A stretch of 12,355 nucleotides of DNA from Acidobacteriaceae bacterium (GTDB lineage: Bacteria; Acidobacteriota; Terriglobia; Terriglobales; Acidobacteriaceae), in contig JAUTWY010000409.1 in assembly GCA_030838305.1 (NCBI GenBank), positions 1 to 12,355 on the forward strand, in the 5' to 3' direction. Positions 1 through 5,886 of this stretch are shown here, piece by piece (the first letter of the stretch is position 1; each line of letters opens with the position of its first letter). The position numbers and the translations under genes were made by a program. The notes beneath the pieces are model-generated. The model was not told where the DNA came from and did no database searches. It worked only from the letters and a program-made list of their open reading frames with translations.

Positions 1-466
1 CGATCTGGATGGTGGCCAGAGTGATGTCGGCTGCGGAATCAAGGTGCTGCTTCATCATCTTGCCGTAGTTCATTTTGTAGATGTGATCGCCGGAAAGAAT
101 GAGAACGTGCTTGGGCTGCTCGGAGCCGATGGAATAAATGTTCTGATAGACCGCGTCGGCAGTGCCTTGATACCACTGGTCGCTCACGCGCTTCATGGGC
201 GGCAGGACTTCGACGAATTCGCCCACTTCGCGTCCCAGCACGTTCCAGCCTTCGCGGATGTGGCGATTCAGCGAAAGCGCCTTATATTGAGTGAGAATGT
301 AAACGCGGCGCAGATCAGAATTGAGGCAGTTGGAGAGAGTGATATCGATGATGCGGTACATTCCGCCGAAAGTGACGGCGGGCTTGGCGCGGTCGCGAGT
401 GAGAGGATAGAGGCGCTCTCCGGCGCCGCCGGCAAGAAGGACTCCGAGTGTGTCTTTCATCGTCAT
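1..466 (-). CDS. glgC: Glucose-1-phosphate adenylyltransferase (ADP-glucose pyrophosphorylase), N-terminal part
   Basis: Makes ADP-glucose and pyrophosphate from ATP and glucose-1-phosphate, the committed step of bacterial glycogen synthesis in the cytoplasm. Only the first 155 residues of a protein normally about 410-430 long are visible; the frame is open to the left edge. The nucleotidyltransferase signature GGAGERLYPLT is at residues 13-23, AKPAV at 27-31, WYQGTADAV at 98-106 and SGDHIYKMNY at 125-134, all typical of GlgC and intact. Translation probably starts at ATG 466, because AGGAA lies 9 nt upstream; a second in-frame ATG at 460 is further from it. A possible extended -10 lies at 521-529. 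The gene points away from the rest of the window, so partners such as glgA would be beyond the left edge. Identification is secure from the motifs. Confidence 0.96.
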   Translation of the reverse strand, partial: MTMKDTLGVLLAGGAGERLYPLTRDRAKPAVTFGGMYRIIDITLSNCLNSDLRRVYILTQYKALSLNRHIREGWNVLGREVGEFVEVLPPMKRVSDQWYQGTADAVYQNIYSIGSEQPKHVLILSGDHIYKMNYGKMMKQHLDSAADITLATIQI

Positions 467-520
467 GCCGCCGACTTCCTGGAGGCTGCGCTAGGGTTCA
501 GCTTCGAGAGAAAACAGTAG

Positions 521-529
521 ATGGTAGCA
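521..529 (-). promoter_or_regulatory. Possible extended -10 promoter element for glgC
   Basis: Read on the minus strand this is TGCTACCAT, which fits TGn followed by a TAnnnT box. It would give a start site near 514 and a leader of roughly 45-50 nt before ATG 466. No convincing -35 hexamer is visible, as is common for extended -10 promoters. Single-motif evidence only. Confidence 0.35.
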
Positions 530-585
530 CAGGACGGAATGGGTGCGTGTACGGTGGCGGACGGGGGCGAGGCTCGTGGTTGAAG

Positions 586-628
586 CCGGCCGGGCTTCGC
601 CCGAGCCGGGACAGCCGAGGCGGCTGTC
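586..628. repeat. Two tandem hairpins downstream of the 103-aa gene
   Basis: The first hairpin pairs CGGGC (591-595) with GCCCG (599-603) over a TTC loop and is extended by CCGGC (586-590) with GCCGG (605-609). The second pairs GACAGCCG (610-617) perfectly with CGGCTGTC (621-628) over an AGG loop. They start 17 bp past the stop of the minus-strand gene at 646-957 and precede glgC. They may act as a transcription terminator or attenuator on the minus strand, but no T-tract follows on either strand. GC-rich hairpins of this look could also be copies of a dispersed palindromic repeat. Confidence 0.55.
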
Positions 629-645
629 GCCACATGATGGTTGAA

Positions 646-957
646 TCATTTTTCTTCGATCTTAATGCGGAGAGATTTCAGGAACTTGAGATCCTGATCG
701 TTGACTTTGAATTCCGGGTTGGTGGAAAGAGTAGTGACCAGAGCCGTTTTGTCGGAAGGCTTCTCCCCTTGCTTGCTCACTCCGATGGTGGCTTCGAGGA
801 CCAGGAAGATGTCATAGCCGCCCTCTTTAATCCGGGAGACGACTTCGGCGATCTGTTCGGAATCCGAGAGGGATTCGTTGATGGCTTCGCCAAGTTCCTT
901 CATGAGTTCTTTGAGTCGCTGATCCACTGGTCCCCCTGCCTTGCTGTCCTGCTCCAC
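646..957 (-). CDS. Small helical hypothetical protein (103 aa)
   Basis: I do not recognise a named family. The predicted product is 103 residues, highly charged, with no signal peptide or membrane segment, so it should be cytoplasmic. Residues about 13-50 look like one or two amphipathic helices (motifs RLKELMKELGEAINESL and SEQIAEVVSRIKEGGYDI). Residues 50-85 look more strand-like (DIFLVLEATIGVS), and the tail is lysine/glutamate-rich (KSLRIKIEEK). Start is GTG 957: an in-frame TAA lies 9 nt upstream, and the next in-frame ATG (codon 19) would remove the first helix. No clear Shine-Dalgarno precedes it. Amino-acid composition and length favour a real gene; the overlapping frames on the other strand read as low-complexity shadows. 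It is divergent from the 118-aa membrane protein gene. Confidence 0.7.
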   Translation of the reverse strand: MEQDSKAGGPVDQRLKELMKELGEAINESLSDSEQIAEVVSRIKEGGYDIFLVLEATIGVSKQGEKPSDKTALVTTLSTNPEFKVNDQDLKFLKSLRIKIEEK

Positions 958-1013
958 ATCAGCTTAGATGCCCGCGCCCGCGAAACGGTTTTGAGCGCAG
1001 CGCAGTTTGCGTC

Positions 1014-1019
1014 ATTGTA
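1014..1019 (-). promoter_or_regulatory. Possible -10 box for the 103-aa gene
   Basis: On the minus strand this reads TACAAT, one mismatch from TATAAT, 57 nt before GTG 957 in the 88-bp divergent intergenic region. No good -35 is seen at 16-18 bp. Weak, motif-only evidence. Confidence 0.3.
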
Positions 1020-1030
1020 GACCTGGAGAC

Positions 1031-1039
1031 TGTTAAAAT
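1031..1039 (+). promoter_or_regulatory. Extended -10 promoter element 6 nt before the GTG start of the 118-aa gene
   Basis: The sequence TGTTAAAAT fits an extended -10 (TG, one base, then TAAAAT). The start codon GTG lies at 1046, six bases after the box, which is where transcription would be expected to begin. No Shine-Dalgarno lies between, so the transcript may be leaderless. It would drive the membrane protein and probably the mutase gene downstream. Confidence 0.45.
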
Positions 1040-1045
1040 CGAGTC

Positions 1046-1402
1046 GTGAGCAAGGTCTCGACCGTACAAAAGTTGGGAGTGGTGGCGCGCGTGGCGACAC
1101 AGCAGGCCAGGCGCAGCCGCGCTGTGCGGGCGATAACGGGCGCCGCATCGACTACGGCGCGCGCTTTTGGGAGAGTGCTGCATCAGTTGTGGCTGGAGGT
1201 CACAGGGCTTGTTTTCTTAGTGATGGCGGCGAGTGGCGGAGCTGAAGTGGCCCACGAATGGGCGAAATACCAAGCCGGGAAAGAAGGCTTCGGGCGCGTA
1301 GCGGTTGCAATTTGTTTCACAGTGACGTTTGCGTGGTTTGGGATGAGTTCTTTCTGGAAGGTCAAACAGAAAAGCAAGAACGTTCAGCACAAAGGGCAGT
1401 AA
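1046..1402 (+). CDS. Small two-helix membrane protein, function unknown (118 aa)
   Basis: I do not recognise a family. Residues 1-45 are very basic (RVATQQARRSRAVRAI) and should face the cytoplasm. Hydrophobic stretches at about 49-66 and 83-103 look like two membrane-spanning helices separated by a short polar loop (HEWAKYQAGKEG). The tail is lysine-rich (KVKQKSKNVQHKGQ), so both ends would be inside. Start is GTG 1046, immediately after a -10-like box, suggesting leaderless translation. The stop is only 24 bp before the mutase start, so the two are likely co-transcribed. No known methylmalonyl-CoA mutase partner looks like this, so the linkage does not by itself give a function. Hydrophobic pattern and spacing support a real gene. 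Confidence 0.7.
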   Translation: MSKVSTVQKLGVVARVATQQARRSRAVRAITGAASTTARAFGRVLHQLWLEVTGLVFLVMAASGGAEVAHEWAKYQAGKEGFGRVAVAICFTVTFAWFGMSSFWKVKQKSKNVQHKGQ

Positions 1403-1426
1403 GGAATACGAAGGAAATTCAAAATC

Positions 1427-3058
1427 ATGGGCGGAGACTTGAAAGTGCGCACTTCCGATAGGACGAGCGCTGCTTCGCTTGATCCAGAAACTTCTTCTCA
1501 CATCCCGGTGAAGCCGCTCTACACCCCTGTGGATCTGAAGGGCTCAGATTACGAGAGCGAGGTCGGATACCCGGGCGAATATCCATTTACGCGCGGGGTG
1601 CAGGCCACAATGTACCGCGGGCGGTTGTGGACCATGCGGCAGTATGCGGGCATGGGAGACGCGGAGGAATCGAACAAGCGTTACAAGTATCTGCTGGCCC
1701 ATGGGACGACGGGACTTTCGGTGGCGTTTGATTTGCCGACGCAGATTGGGATGGATTCGGATCACGTGCTCGCGGCGGGGGAAGTGGGCAAGGTGGGAGT
1801 GGCGATTGATTCGATCGAGGATATGGAGCGGTTGTTTGCCGGCATCAACCTGACCAAGATCTCTACATCGATGACCATCAATGCAACAGGATCCATCCTG
1901 TTGGCGTTGTATGTGGCGGTTGCGAAGCGGCAGGGTGCGGATCTCAACAGGCTATCGGGAACGGTGCAGAACGATGTGTTGAAGGAATACATTTCCCGGG
2001 GGACGTATATCTACCCTCCGCGCCAGGCCATGCGCGTGATTACCGACATGTTTTCCTGGGCAAAGGATAACGTGCCCGAGTGGAATACGATTTCGATATC
2101 GGGTTACCACATGCGCGAGGCGGGATCGACTGCCGTGCAGGAAGTGGCGTTCACGCTGGGCAACGGCATGGCGTATGTGGAGGCGGCGATCAAGGCTGGA
2201 TTGGACGTGGACAAATTCGCTCCACGGCTATCTTTCTTCTTTAATGCGCATAGTAATTTTCTGGAAGAGGTGGCGAAGTTTCGCGCCGCGCGAAGGATGT
2301 GGGCGCGGATCATGCGGGAGCATTTCAAGGCAAAGAATCCGCGGTCGTGGATGCTGCGCTTCCACGCCCAGACGGCCGGGTCGACGCTGACGGCCCAACA
2401 ACCGGAAAACAACATTGTGCGTACGGCGATCCAAGCGCTGGCAGCGGTTCTGGGCGGGACGCAGTCGCTGCACACGAATTCGTATGACGAAGCTCTGGCG
2501 TTGCCGACGGAGCAGGCGGCGCGGATCGCATTGCGCACGCAGCAGATCATTGCCTACGAGTCGGGCGCGCCGCAGACGGTTGATCCGCTGGCGGGATCGT
2601 ATTACATCGAGGCTCTGACCAATGAGATTGAAAAGCGTGCGGCGGAATATCTGGGGAAGATTGAAGTGATGGGTGGGATGCTGAAGGCGATCGAGCGCGG
2701 ATTCGTACAGCAGGAGATTCAGAATGCGGCCTATGAATATCAGCAGGCCGTGGATCGTGAAGACGCGATCGTAGTGGGCGTGAACCAGTTCGAGGTGGAA
2801 GAAGAGAAACCGATTTCGCTTCAGAAGATCGATCCCGCGCTGGAACCGAAGCAGGTCGAGCGCTTGCGGGCGCTCCGTGCGAGTCGCGACGCAGGGCCGT
2901 GCCAGGACGCTTTGAAGAAAGTAGAAGGCGCAGCGCGATCGGGAGAGAACGTCATGCCGAGGATTCTGGCGGCCGTGGACGCCTATGCCACGGTAGGTGA
3001 GATTTCTGATGCGATGCGACGGGTGTTTGGGGAGTATAAAGAGGCGGTGGTGATTTGA
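1427..3058 (+). CDS. Methylmalonyl-CoA mutase-type acyl-CoA mutase, large (catalytic) subunit
   Basis: Cobalamin-dependent carbon-skeleton mutase that most likely interconverts (R)-methylmalonyl-CoA and succinyl-CoA in propionate/branched-chain metabolism. The 543-residue chain holds the TIM-barrel substrate domain: YPFTRG (52-57), TMYRGRLWTMRQYAG (61-75), VAFDLPTQ (99-106), QNDVLKEY (181-188), GYHMREAGSTAVQE (226-239) and TQTAGSTL-like and GGTQSLHTNS segments. By alignment from memory to the Propionibacterium enzyme, the carboxylate-contact residues Tyr89, Arg207 and His244 correspond to Tyr73, Arg191 and His228 here, which argues for methylmalonyl- over isobutyryl-CoA. The usual Tyr75 is Gln59. 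The C-terminal B12-binding domain (DxHxxG) is absent, so a separate small subunit of about 130-140 residues must exist; none is adjacent. Start ATG 1427 has AAGGAA 10 nt upstream. It follows the membrane-protein gene by 24 bp. Confidence 0.92.
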   Translation: MGGDLKVRTSDRTSAASLDPETSSHIPVKPLYTPVDLKGSDYESEVGYPGEYPFTRGVQATMYRGRLWTMRQYAGMGDAEESNKRYKYLLAHGTTGLSVAFDLPTQIGMDSDHVLAAGEVGKVGVAIDSIEDMERLFAGINLTKISTSMTINATGSILLALYVAVAKRQGADLNRLSGTVQNDVLKEYISRGTYIYPPRQAMRVITDMFSWAKDNVPEWNTISISGYHMREAGSTAVQEVAFTLGNGMAYVEAAIKAGLDVDKFAPRLSFFFNAHSNFLEEVAKFRAARRMWARIMREHFKAKNPRSWMLRFHAQTAGSTLTAQQPENNIVRTAIQALAAVLGGTQSLHTNSYDEALALPTEQAARIALRTQQIIAYESGAPQTVDPLAGSYYIEALTNEIEKRAAEYLGKIEVMGGMLKAIERGFVQQEIQNAAYEYQQAVDREDAIVVGVNQFEVEEEKPISLQKIDPALEPKQVERLRALRASRDAGPCQDALKKVEGAARSGENVMPRILAAVDAYATVGEISDAMRRVFGEYKEAVVI

Positions 3059-3136
3059 CAGCGGTCGTCGTCTGGTAGTCGTTAGTGATTGGCTTTTCTT
3101 TGCCGACTCCTTTTAGTCATGCGACGTTGGGAGCCC

Positions 3137-3145
3137 TGATACAAT
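3137..3145 (+). promoter_or_regulatory. Possible extended -10 promoter element for the serine hydrolase gene
   Basis: TGATACAAT matches an extended -10 (TGn then TACAAT). It predicts a start near 3152 and a leader of about 68 nt before ATG 3220. No clear -35. It lies in the 161-bp gap after the mutase gene, which otherwise shows nothing notable except the Shine-Dalgarno at 3211-3214. Confidence 0.4.
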
Positions 3146-3219
3146 TCTGTCCTTCTTGTAGCTCCCGGCTCGCGGCAACGTAGTTTGTCTTGCTACGAAA
3201 TGGCAAAAAAGGAGATTCC

Positions 3220-5094
3220 ATGCGGCGCGCCTCGATATCGATATCGCTGTGGATTACCGCGTTCCTGATTTTCACCTCGTTCAGTCTCCTGGCTTTCGCA
3301 CACAACGACTCCAGCGCGGTCCCGAAATCGGCCGGGAAGAAAAACCACGCCACGGTTCCGAAGCCTGCTCTCGATGGTTTTGACGACTTCATGGCGCAGG
3401 TGCTGAAGGATTGGAAGGTGCCGGGAGTGGCCGTGGGGGTGGTGCAGAACGGCAAAATGATTCTGCTCAAGGGCTACGGCTATCGCGACGTAGAAAAACA
3501 ATTACCGGTTACGCCCAACACATTGTTCGCGGTCGGCTCAATCACAAAATCCTTTACCGTGACGCTGCTGGGGATGGAGATGGACGAGGGCAAAGTGGAT
3601 TGGGATAAGCCTGTCCGCAATTATCTGCCGGACTTCCGCATGTATGACCCGGTGCTGAGCGAGCAGATGCTGGTGCGGGACTTGATCACCCACCGCTCGG
3701 GACTGCCGCGGCACGACATGGTGTGGTATAGCTCGGATTTCACGCGTGAAGATTTGTTGCGCCGCTTGGAATTCCTGGAGCCGAACAAGCCGTTGCGCAG
3801 CCGCTTCCAATACAACAACCTCATGTTCATGACGGCTGGGTATATTGCCGGCAAGCTGAATGGCAAGAGTTGGGAAGACAGCGTGCGGGAGCGGATCCTG
3901 CTGCCTCTGGGCATGAACCGAACAACATTTTCGGAGAAAGAGTCACAGAACGCGCCGGATTTCGCCCAGCCATACCAGAAAGGCAACGATGTGAAGTCGG
4001 ACGTCAAGCGGATGCCCTTTGATGAGCAGTGTCCGGACACGTGCGCACTGGGGCCGGCAGGCGAGATCAACAGCAGCGTGGCGGACATGAGCCGCTACGT
4101 GCTGCTTCATCTCAACAAAGGAAAGCTGGAAGGCAAGACGCTGCTTTCGGAGAACAATGCGATCCAGATGCAGACGCCGCAGATGGTGATCCAGGGCGCG
4201 CCCGACTTCAAGGAGCAAAGCGAAAACAGCTACGGGATGGGGTTCTTCATCTCGTCATATCGCGGGCATAAGCAGGTAGAGCACGGCGGCAACATTGACG
4301 GATTCAGCGCTGAGATGATTTTTTTGCCGGGCGATGGGATCGGCGTAGTTGTGCTGACGAATCTCGACGGAACCGCCGTGCCGTACGTGGTAGCGAATAA
4401 CCTTCTGGACCGCTTGCTGGGCATGGATCAGGTGCCGTGGAGCCAGCGTTATCTGGATCAGGAGATGAAAGCGAAGGAGTCAGAACAAGAGGCGAAGAAC
4501 AAAAACTACACGCCGCACAAGAGTGGCACGCATCCATCGCACGATGGGAAAGAGTATTCCGGCGACTATGGCAATCCGGGATACGGAGTGGTCTCAATCG
4601 CCGAAGAGGGCGATCACTTCAAGATGACGATCAACCGGGTCACGAAATCGCTGGAGCATCTTCATTATGACGTGTTTCAAGTGCCAGACAATCCCTTTGA
4701 CCAGTTCGCCAAACTGAGGGTCATGTTCCTGTCGGATGCCAACGGCGACATTTCGAGCCTGTCGATGCCGCTGGAAACCAACGTAAAGGACATAGTGTTT
4801 ACACGCCTGCCCGACAAGCAGCTCACGGAGAGGAGTTTCATTGAACAATTCACGGGACCATATGAGCTTCCAGGAAGTCCGACGCCTTTTACCGTTTCGC
4901 TGCGCGGCGAACATACTCTGATTCTCAGCTCTCCCGGATCGCCGGAGGTTGAGCTGATTCCAAAGCGCGGCACCACATTTGATCTAAAAGATCAGAGCGG
5001 GGTGTCTCTGGAGTTCAAGCGGGACGCAGCCCAGAAGGTTGTCGAAGCCGCACTCAGTGACAACGGTACGACGGTGGTGTTGAAGAGGAAGTAA
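3220..5094 (+). CDS. Exported serine beta-lactamase/PBP-like hydrolase with C-terminal beta domains
   Basis: A 624-residue member of the class C beta-lactamase/penicillin-binding-protein-like family (Pfam Beta-lactamase). Residues 1-27 form a signal peptide (basic start, hydrophobic core, cleavage near AFA-HN), so it acts outside the cytoplasmic membrane. The catalytic motifs are SITK (107-110, nucleophile Ser107), YNN (198-200) and HGG (355-357) in place of the KTG box. HGG is typical of esterase/peptidase-like members rather than true lactamases. A Cys pair CPDTC (271-275) could form a disulfide. Residues about 446-530 resemble the DUF3471-type beta domain found behind this fold, and about 545-624 look like a second small beta barrel. 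Substrate cannot be deduced. Start ATG 3220 has GGAG 5 nt upstream; an upstream in-frame TTG at 3190 would add ten polar residues before the signal peptide and is unlikely. Probably monocistronic. Confidence 0.93.
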   Translation: MRRASISISLWITAFLIFTSFSLLAFAHNDSSAVPKSAGKKNHATVPKPALDGFDDFMAQVLKDWKVPGVAVGVVQNGKMILLKGYGYRDVEKQLPVTPNTLFAVGSITKSFTVTLLGMEMDEGKVDWDKPVRNYLPDFRMYDPVLSEQMLVRDLITHRSGLPRHDMVWYSSDFTREDLLRRLEFLEPNKPLRSRFQYNNLMFMTAGYIAGKLNGKSWEDSVRERILLPLGMNRTTFSEKESQNAPDFAQPYQKGNDVKSDVKRMPFDEQCPDTCALGPAGEINSSVADMSRYVLLHLNKGKLEGKTLLSENNAIQMQTPQMVIQGAPDFKEQSENSYGMGFFISSYRGHKQVEHGGNIDGFSAEMIFLPGDGIGVVVLTNLDGTAVPYVVANNLLDRLLGMDQVPWSQRYLDQEMKAKESEQEAKNKNYTPHKSGTHPSHDGKEYSGDYGNPGYGVVSIAEEGDHFKMTINRVTKSLEHLHYDVFQVPDNPFDQFAKLRVMFLSDANGDISSLSMPLETNVKDIVFTRLPDKQLTERSFIEQFTGPYELPGSPTPFTVSLRGEHTLILSSPGSPEVELIPKRGTTFDLKDQSGVSLEFKRDAAQKVVEAALSDNGTTVVLKRK

Positions 5095-5118
5095 GTGGTT
5101 TGTCACTTGAACTAGCCG

Positions 5119-5448
5119 CTAGGCCGATTTCTTTCTTGGGGGCACGTCGTCGGGCGGCCGTACCCTTCGTGAGTGTGGGGGGGGCGTGCGGGATGGTCGG
5201 CGGCGTCTTCGCTGCCTTCGACGGCGGCACTTTCAAAGGCCTGGTCGGTATCGGCTAGTTCTTCAACGCTCTCTTCATTTGCCTCGGCAATGGGGGAGAA
5301 ACCCTGCGAACCTCCGGATTGTCCTGCGCTGCGCGGGCCGATCTGCGCGGGATCGTCGCCGAGCTCATCGAGCTGGAGCCTGTTGATCGCCTTCGAGCTG
5401 AGGATCTCGCTCAAGCGAGGCATCGCTGAGTTTTTGGTTGTCGGACAT
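5119..5448 (-). pseudogene. Small acidic protein gene, apparently broken by two frameshifts
   Basis: Three minus-strand frames read like consecutive parts of one hydrophilic acidic protein of about 110 residues. Frame A starts at ATG 5448 with AAGGA 7 nt upstream (MSDNQKLSDASLERDPQLEGD) and stops at 5365. Frame B covers roughly 5375-5150 and carries LDELGDDPAQIGPRSAGQ, EANEESVEELADTDQAFE and DAADHPARP. Frame C gives a plausible ending DDVPPRKKSA with TAG at 5119. Each join needs one extra base, so two single-base losses are implied. Frame B alone is open from ATG 5423 to 5112 (103 aa), but that ATG has no Shine-Dalgarno and its tail (TTCPQERNRPSG) is poor. An upstream in-frame ATG at 5481 could add 11 residues. 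I have a vague memory of similar acidic proteins in Acidobacteriota, but no function is known to me. The gene converges with the serine hydrolase. Confidence 0.5.
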
Positions 5449-5502
5449 GCGGCCGTCCTTGTATGAATCTTTAGACTCCATTGCCGCGTGGAATGGTGCC
5501 GC

Positions 5503-5685
5503 TTAGTCGGAGGTTTTGTAATCGCAGGCGGTGCGGCAGGGTTCGCAGTACATCAGGCCGTCCTGGCAAACGCGGACTTCGAGCACGGTTTGGCAGAGGC
5601 AGCAGTACTTCTCGCACTCACACTGGCCTTCGGGCATTTCGCATTGTGCGCAACGGCATTTGGACTGGCCGGTTCCGGTGGACAT
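5503..5685 (-). CDS. Cysteine-rich, metallothionein-like metal-binding protein (60 aa)
   Basis: Twelve of 60 residues are cysteine (10, 12, 15, 22, 24, 28, 29, 31, 40, 47, 50, 54), arranged as CxCxxC, CxC, CCxC, and a C-terminal DGLMYCEPCRTAC. The CxCxxC beginning and the GLxYCxxxC-like end resemble bacterial metallothioneins of the BmtA/SmtA type, which bind zinc or cadmium in the cytoplasm. A small zinc-ribbon-like protein is the alternative. There is no signal peptide. The start ATG 5685 has no Shine-Dalgarno, but TAGCAT (minus strand) lies 6 nt upstream, so the message may be leaderless. The gene is divergent from murE and lies 54 bp upstream of the frameshifted acidic gene, possibly in one transcript. 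The regular cysteine spacing makes chance coding unlikely; assignment to metallothionein is inference. Confidence 0.75.
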   Translation of the reverse strand: MSTGTGQSKCRCAQCEMPEGQCECEKYCCLCQTVLEVRVCQDGLMYCEPCRTACDYKTSD

Positions 5686-5691
5686 AGCAAA

Positions 5692-5697
5692 ATGCTA
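5692..5697 (-). promoter_or_regulatory. Possible -10 box for the cysteine-rich gene
   Basis: On the minus strand the box is TAGCAT, with six bases between it and ATG 5685. If used, transcription would begin at or next to the start codon. The match is only four of six to TATAAT and no -35 is clear. Confidence 0.3.
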
Positions 5698-5808
5698 ACG
5701 CCTGGCGGCGAGGGGGAGAACGTGCCGTTGGTAACCTAGGGGTGCGCAATTTTGGATAATTTCTCTTGCGCCCCTCCGAGGGCTTGATTCATTGTGTAGG
5801 CTCCTGGT

Positions 5809-5852
5809 CCATGGCTTGCGCCATGGGCTGCGTTCTTCCGCCGCTTCGCGGC
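5809..5852. repeat. Two hairpins upstream of the murE promoter
   Basis: CCATGGC (5809-5815) pairs perfectly with GCCATGG (5820-5826) over TTGC. GCCGC (5840-5844) pairs with GCGGC (5848-5852) over TTC. Both lie between the cysteine-rich gene and the murE -10. They could be regulator-binding palindromes, or RNA hairpins in any transcript reading through from upstream. Confidence 0.5.
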
Positions 5853-5866
5853 TATGGGCTGTGTCC
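5820..5866 (+). promoter_or_regulatory. 16-bp imperfect direct repeat, candidate operator of murE
   Basis: Positions 5820-5835 and 5851-5866 match at 13 of 16 bases, sharing an identical ATGGGCTG core; all three differences are transitions. The copies are 31 bp apart, close to three helical turns, and the second abuts the murE -10. This geometry suits a dimeric or oligomeric DNA-binding regulator. MraZ, the usual dcw regulator, binds TGGG-containing repeats about 10 bp apart, so a relation is possible but unproven. Confidence 0.4.
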
Positions 5867-5872
5867 GTGCCA

Positions 5873-5878
5873 TATAAT
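5873..5878 (+). promoter_or_regulatory. Consensus -10 (TATAAT) of the murE operon, likely leaderless start
   Basis: A perfect TATAAT ends 8 bp before ATG 5887. Transcription would start at about 5885-5887, i.e. at the start codon, and no Shine-Dalgarno lies in the gap. No recognisable -35 is seen at 16-18 bp, where the second direct-repeat copy sits instead, suggesting activator-assisted use. It would drive murE-murF-mraY-murD. Confidence 0.6.
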
Positions 5879-5886
5879 TCCCGGTA

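Noticed and set aside
44..520. Open plus-strand frame of 158 residues
   Set aside because: It lies antisense to glgC, whose motifs are unmistakable; the frame is a shadow of its codon bias.
3059..3110. Short GTCGT/TAGTCG-like iterations after the mutase gene
   Set aside because: Too short and irregular to define a repeat; no structure or unit length can be supported.
3190..3219. TTG 3190 as start of the serine hydrolase
   Set aside because: The Shine-Dalgarno GGAG lies after it, correctly spaced for ATG 3220, and the extension would precede a normal signal peptide.
5093..5122. Terminator between the serine hydrolase and the acidic gene
   Set aside because: Only weak 4-5-bp stems (AAGTG/CACTT and CTAG/CTAG) without a T-run.
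5112..5423. Intact 103-aa gene in a single frame
   Set aside because: Its ATG has no Shine-Dalgarno, and better N- and C-terminal sequences lie in neighbouring frames; kept as the body of the frameshifted gene, though it remains the main alternative.
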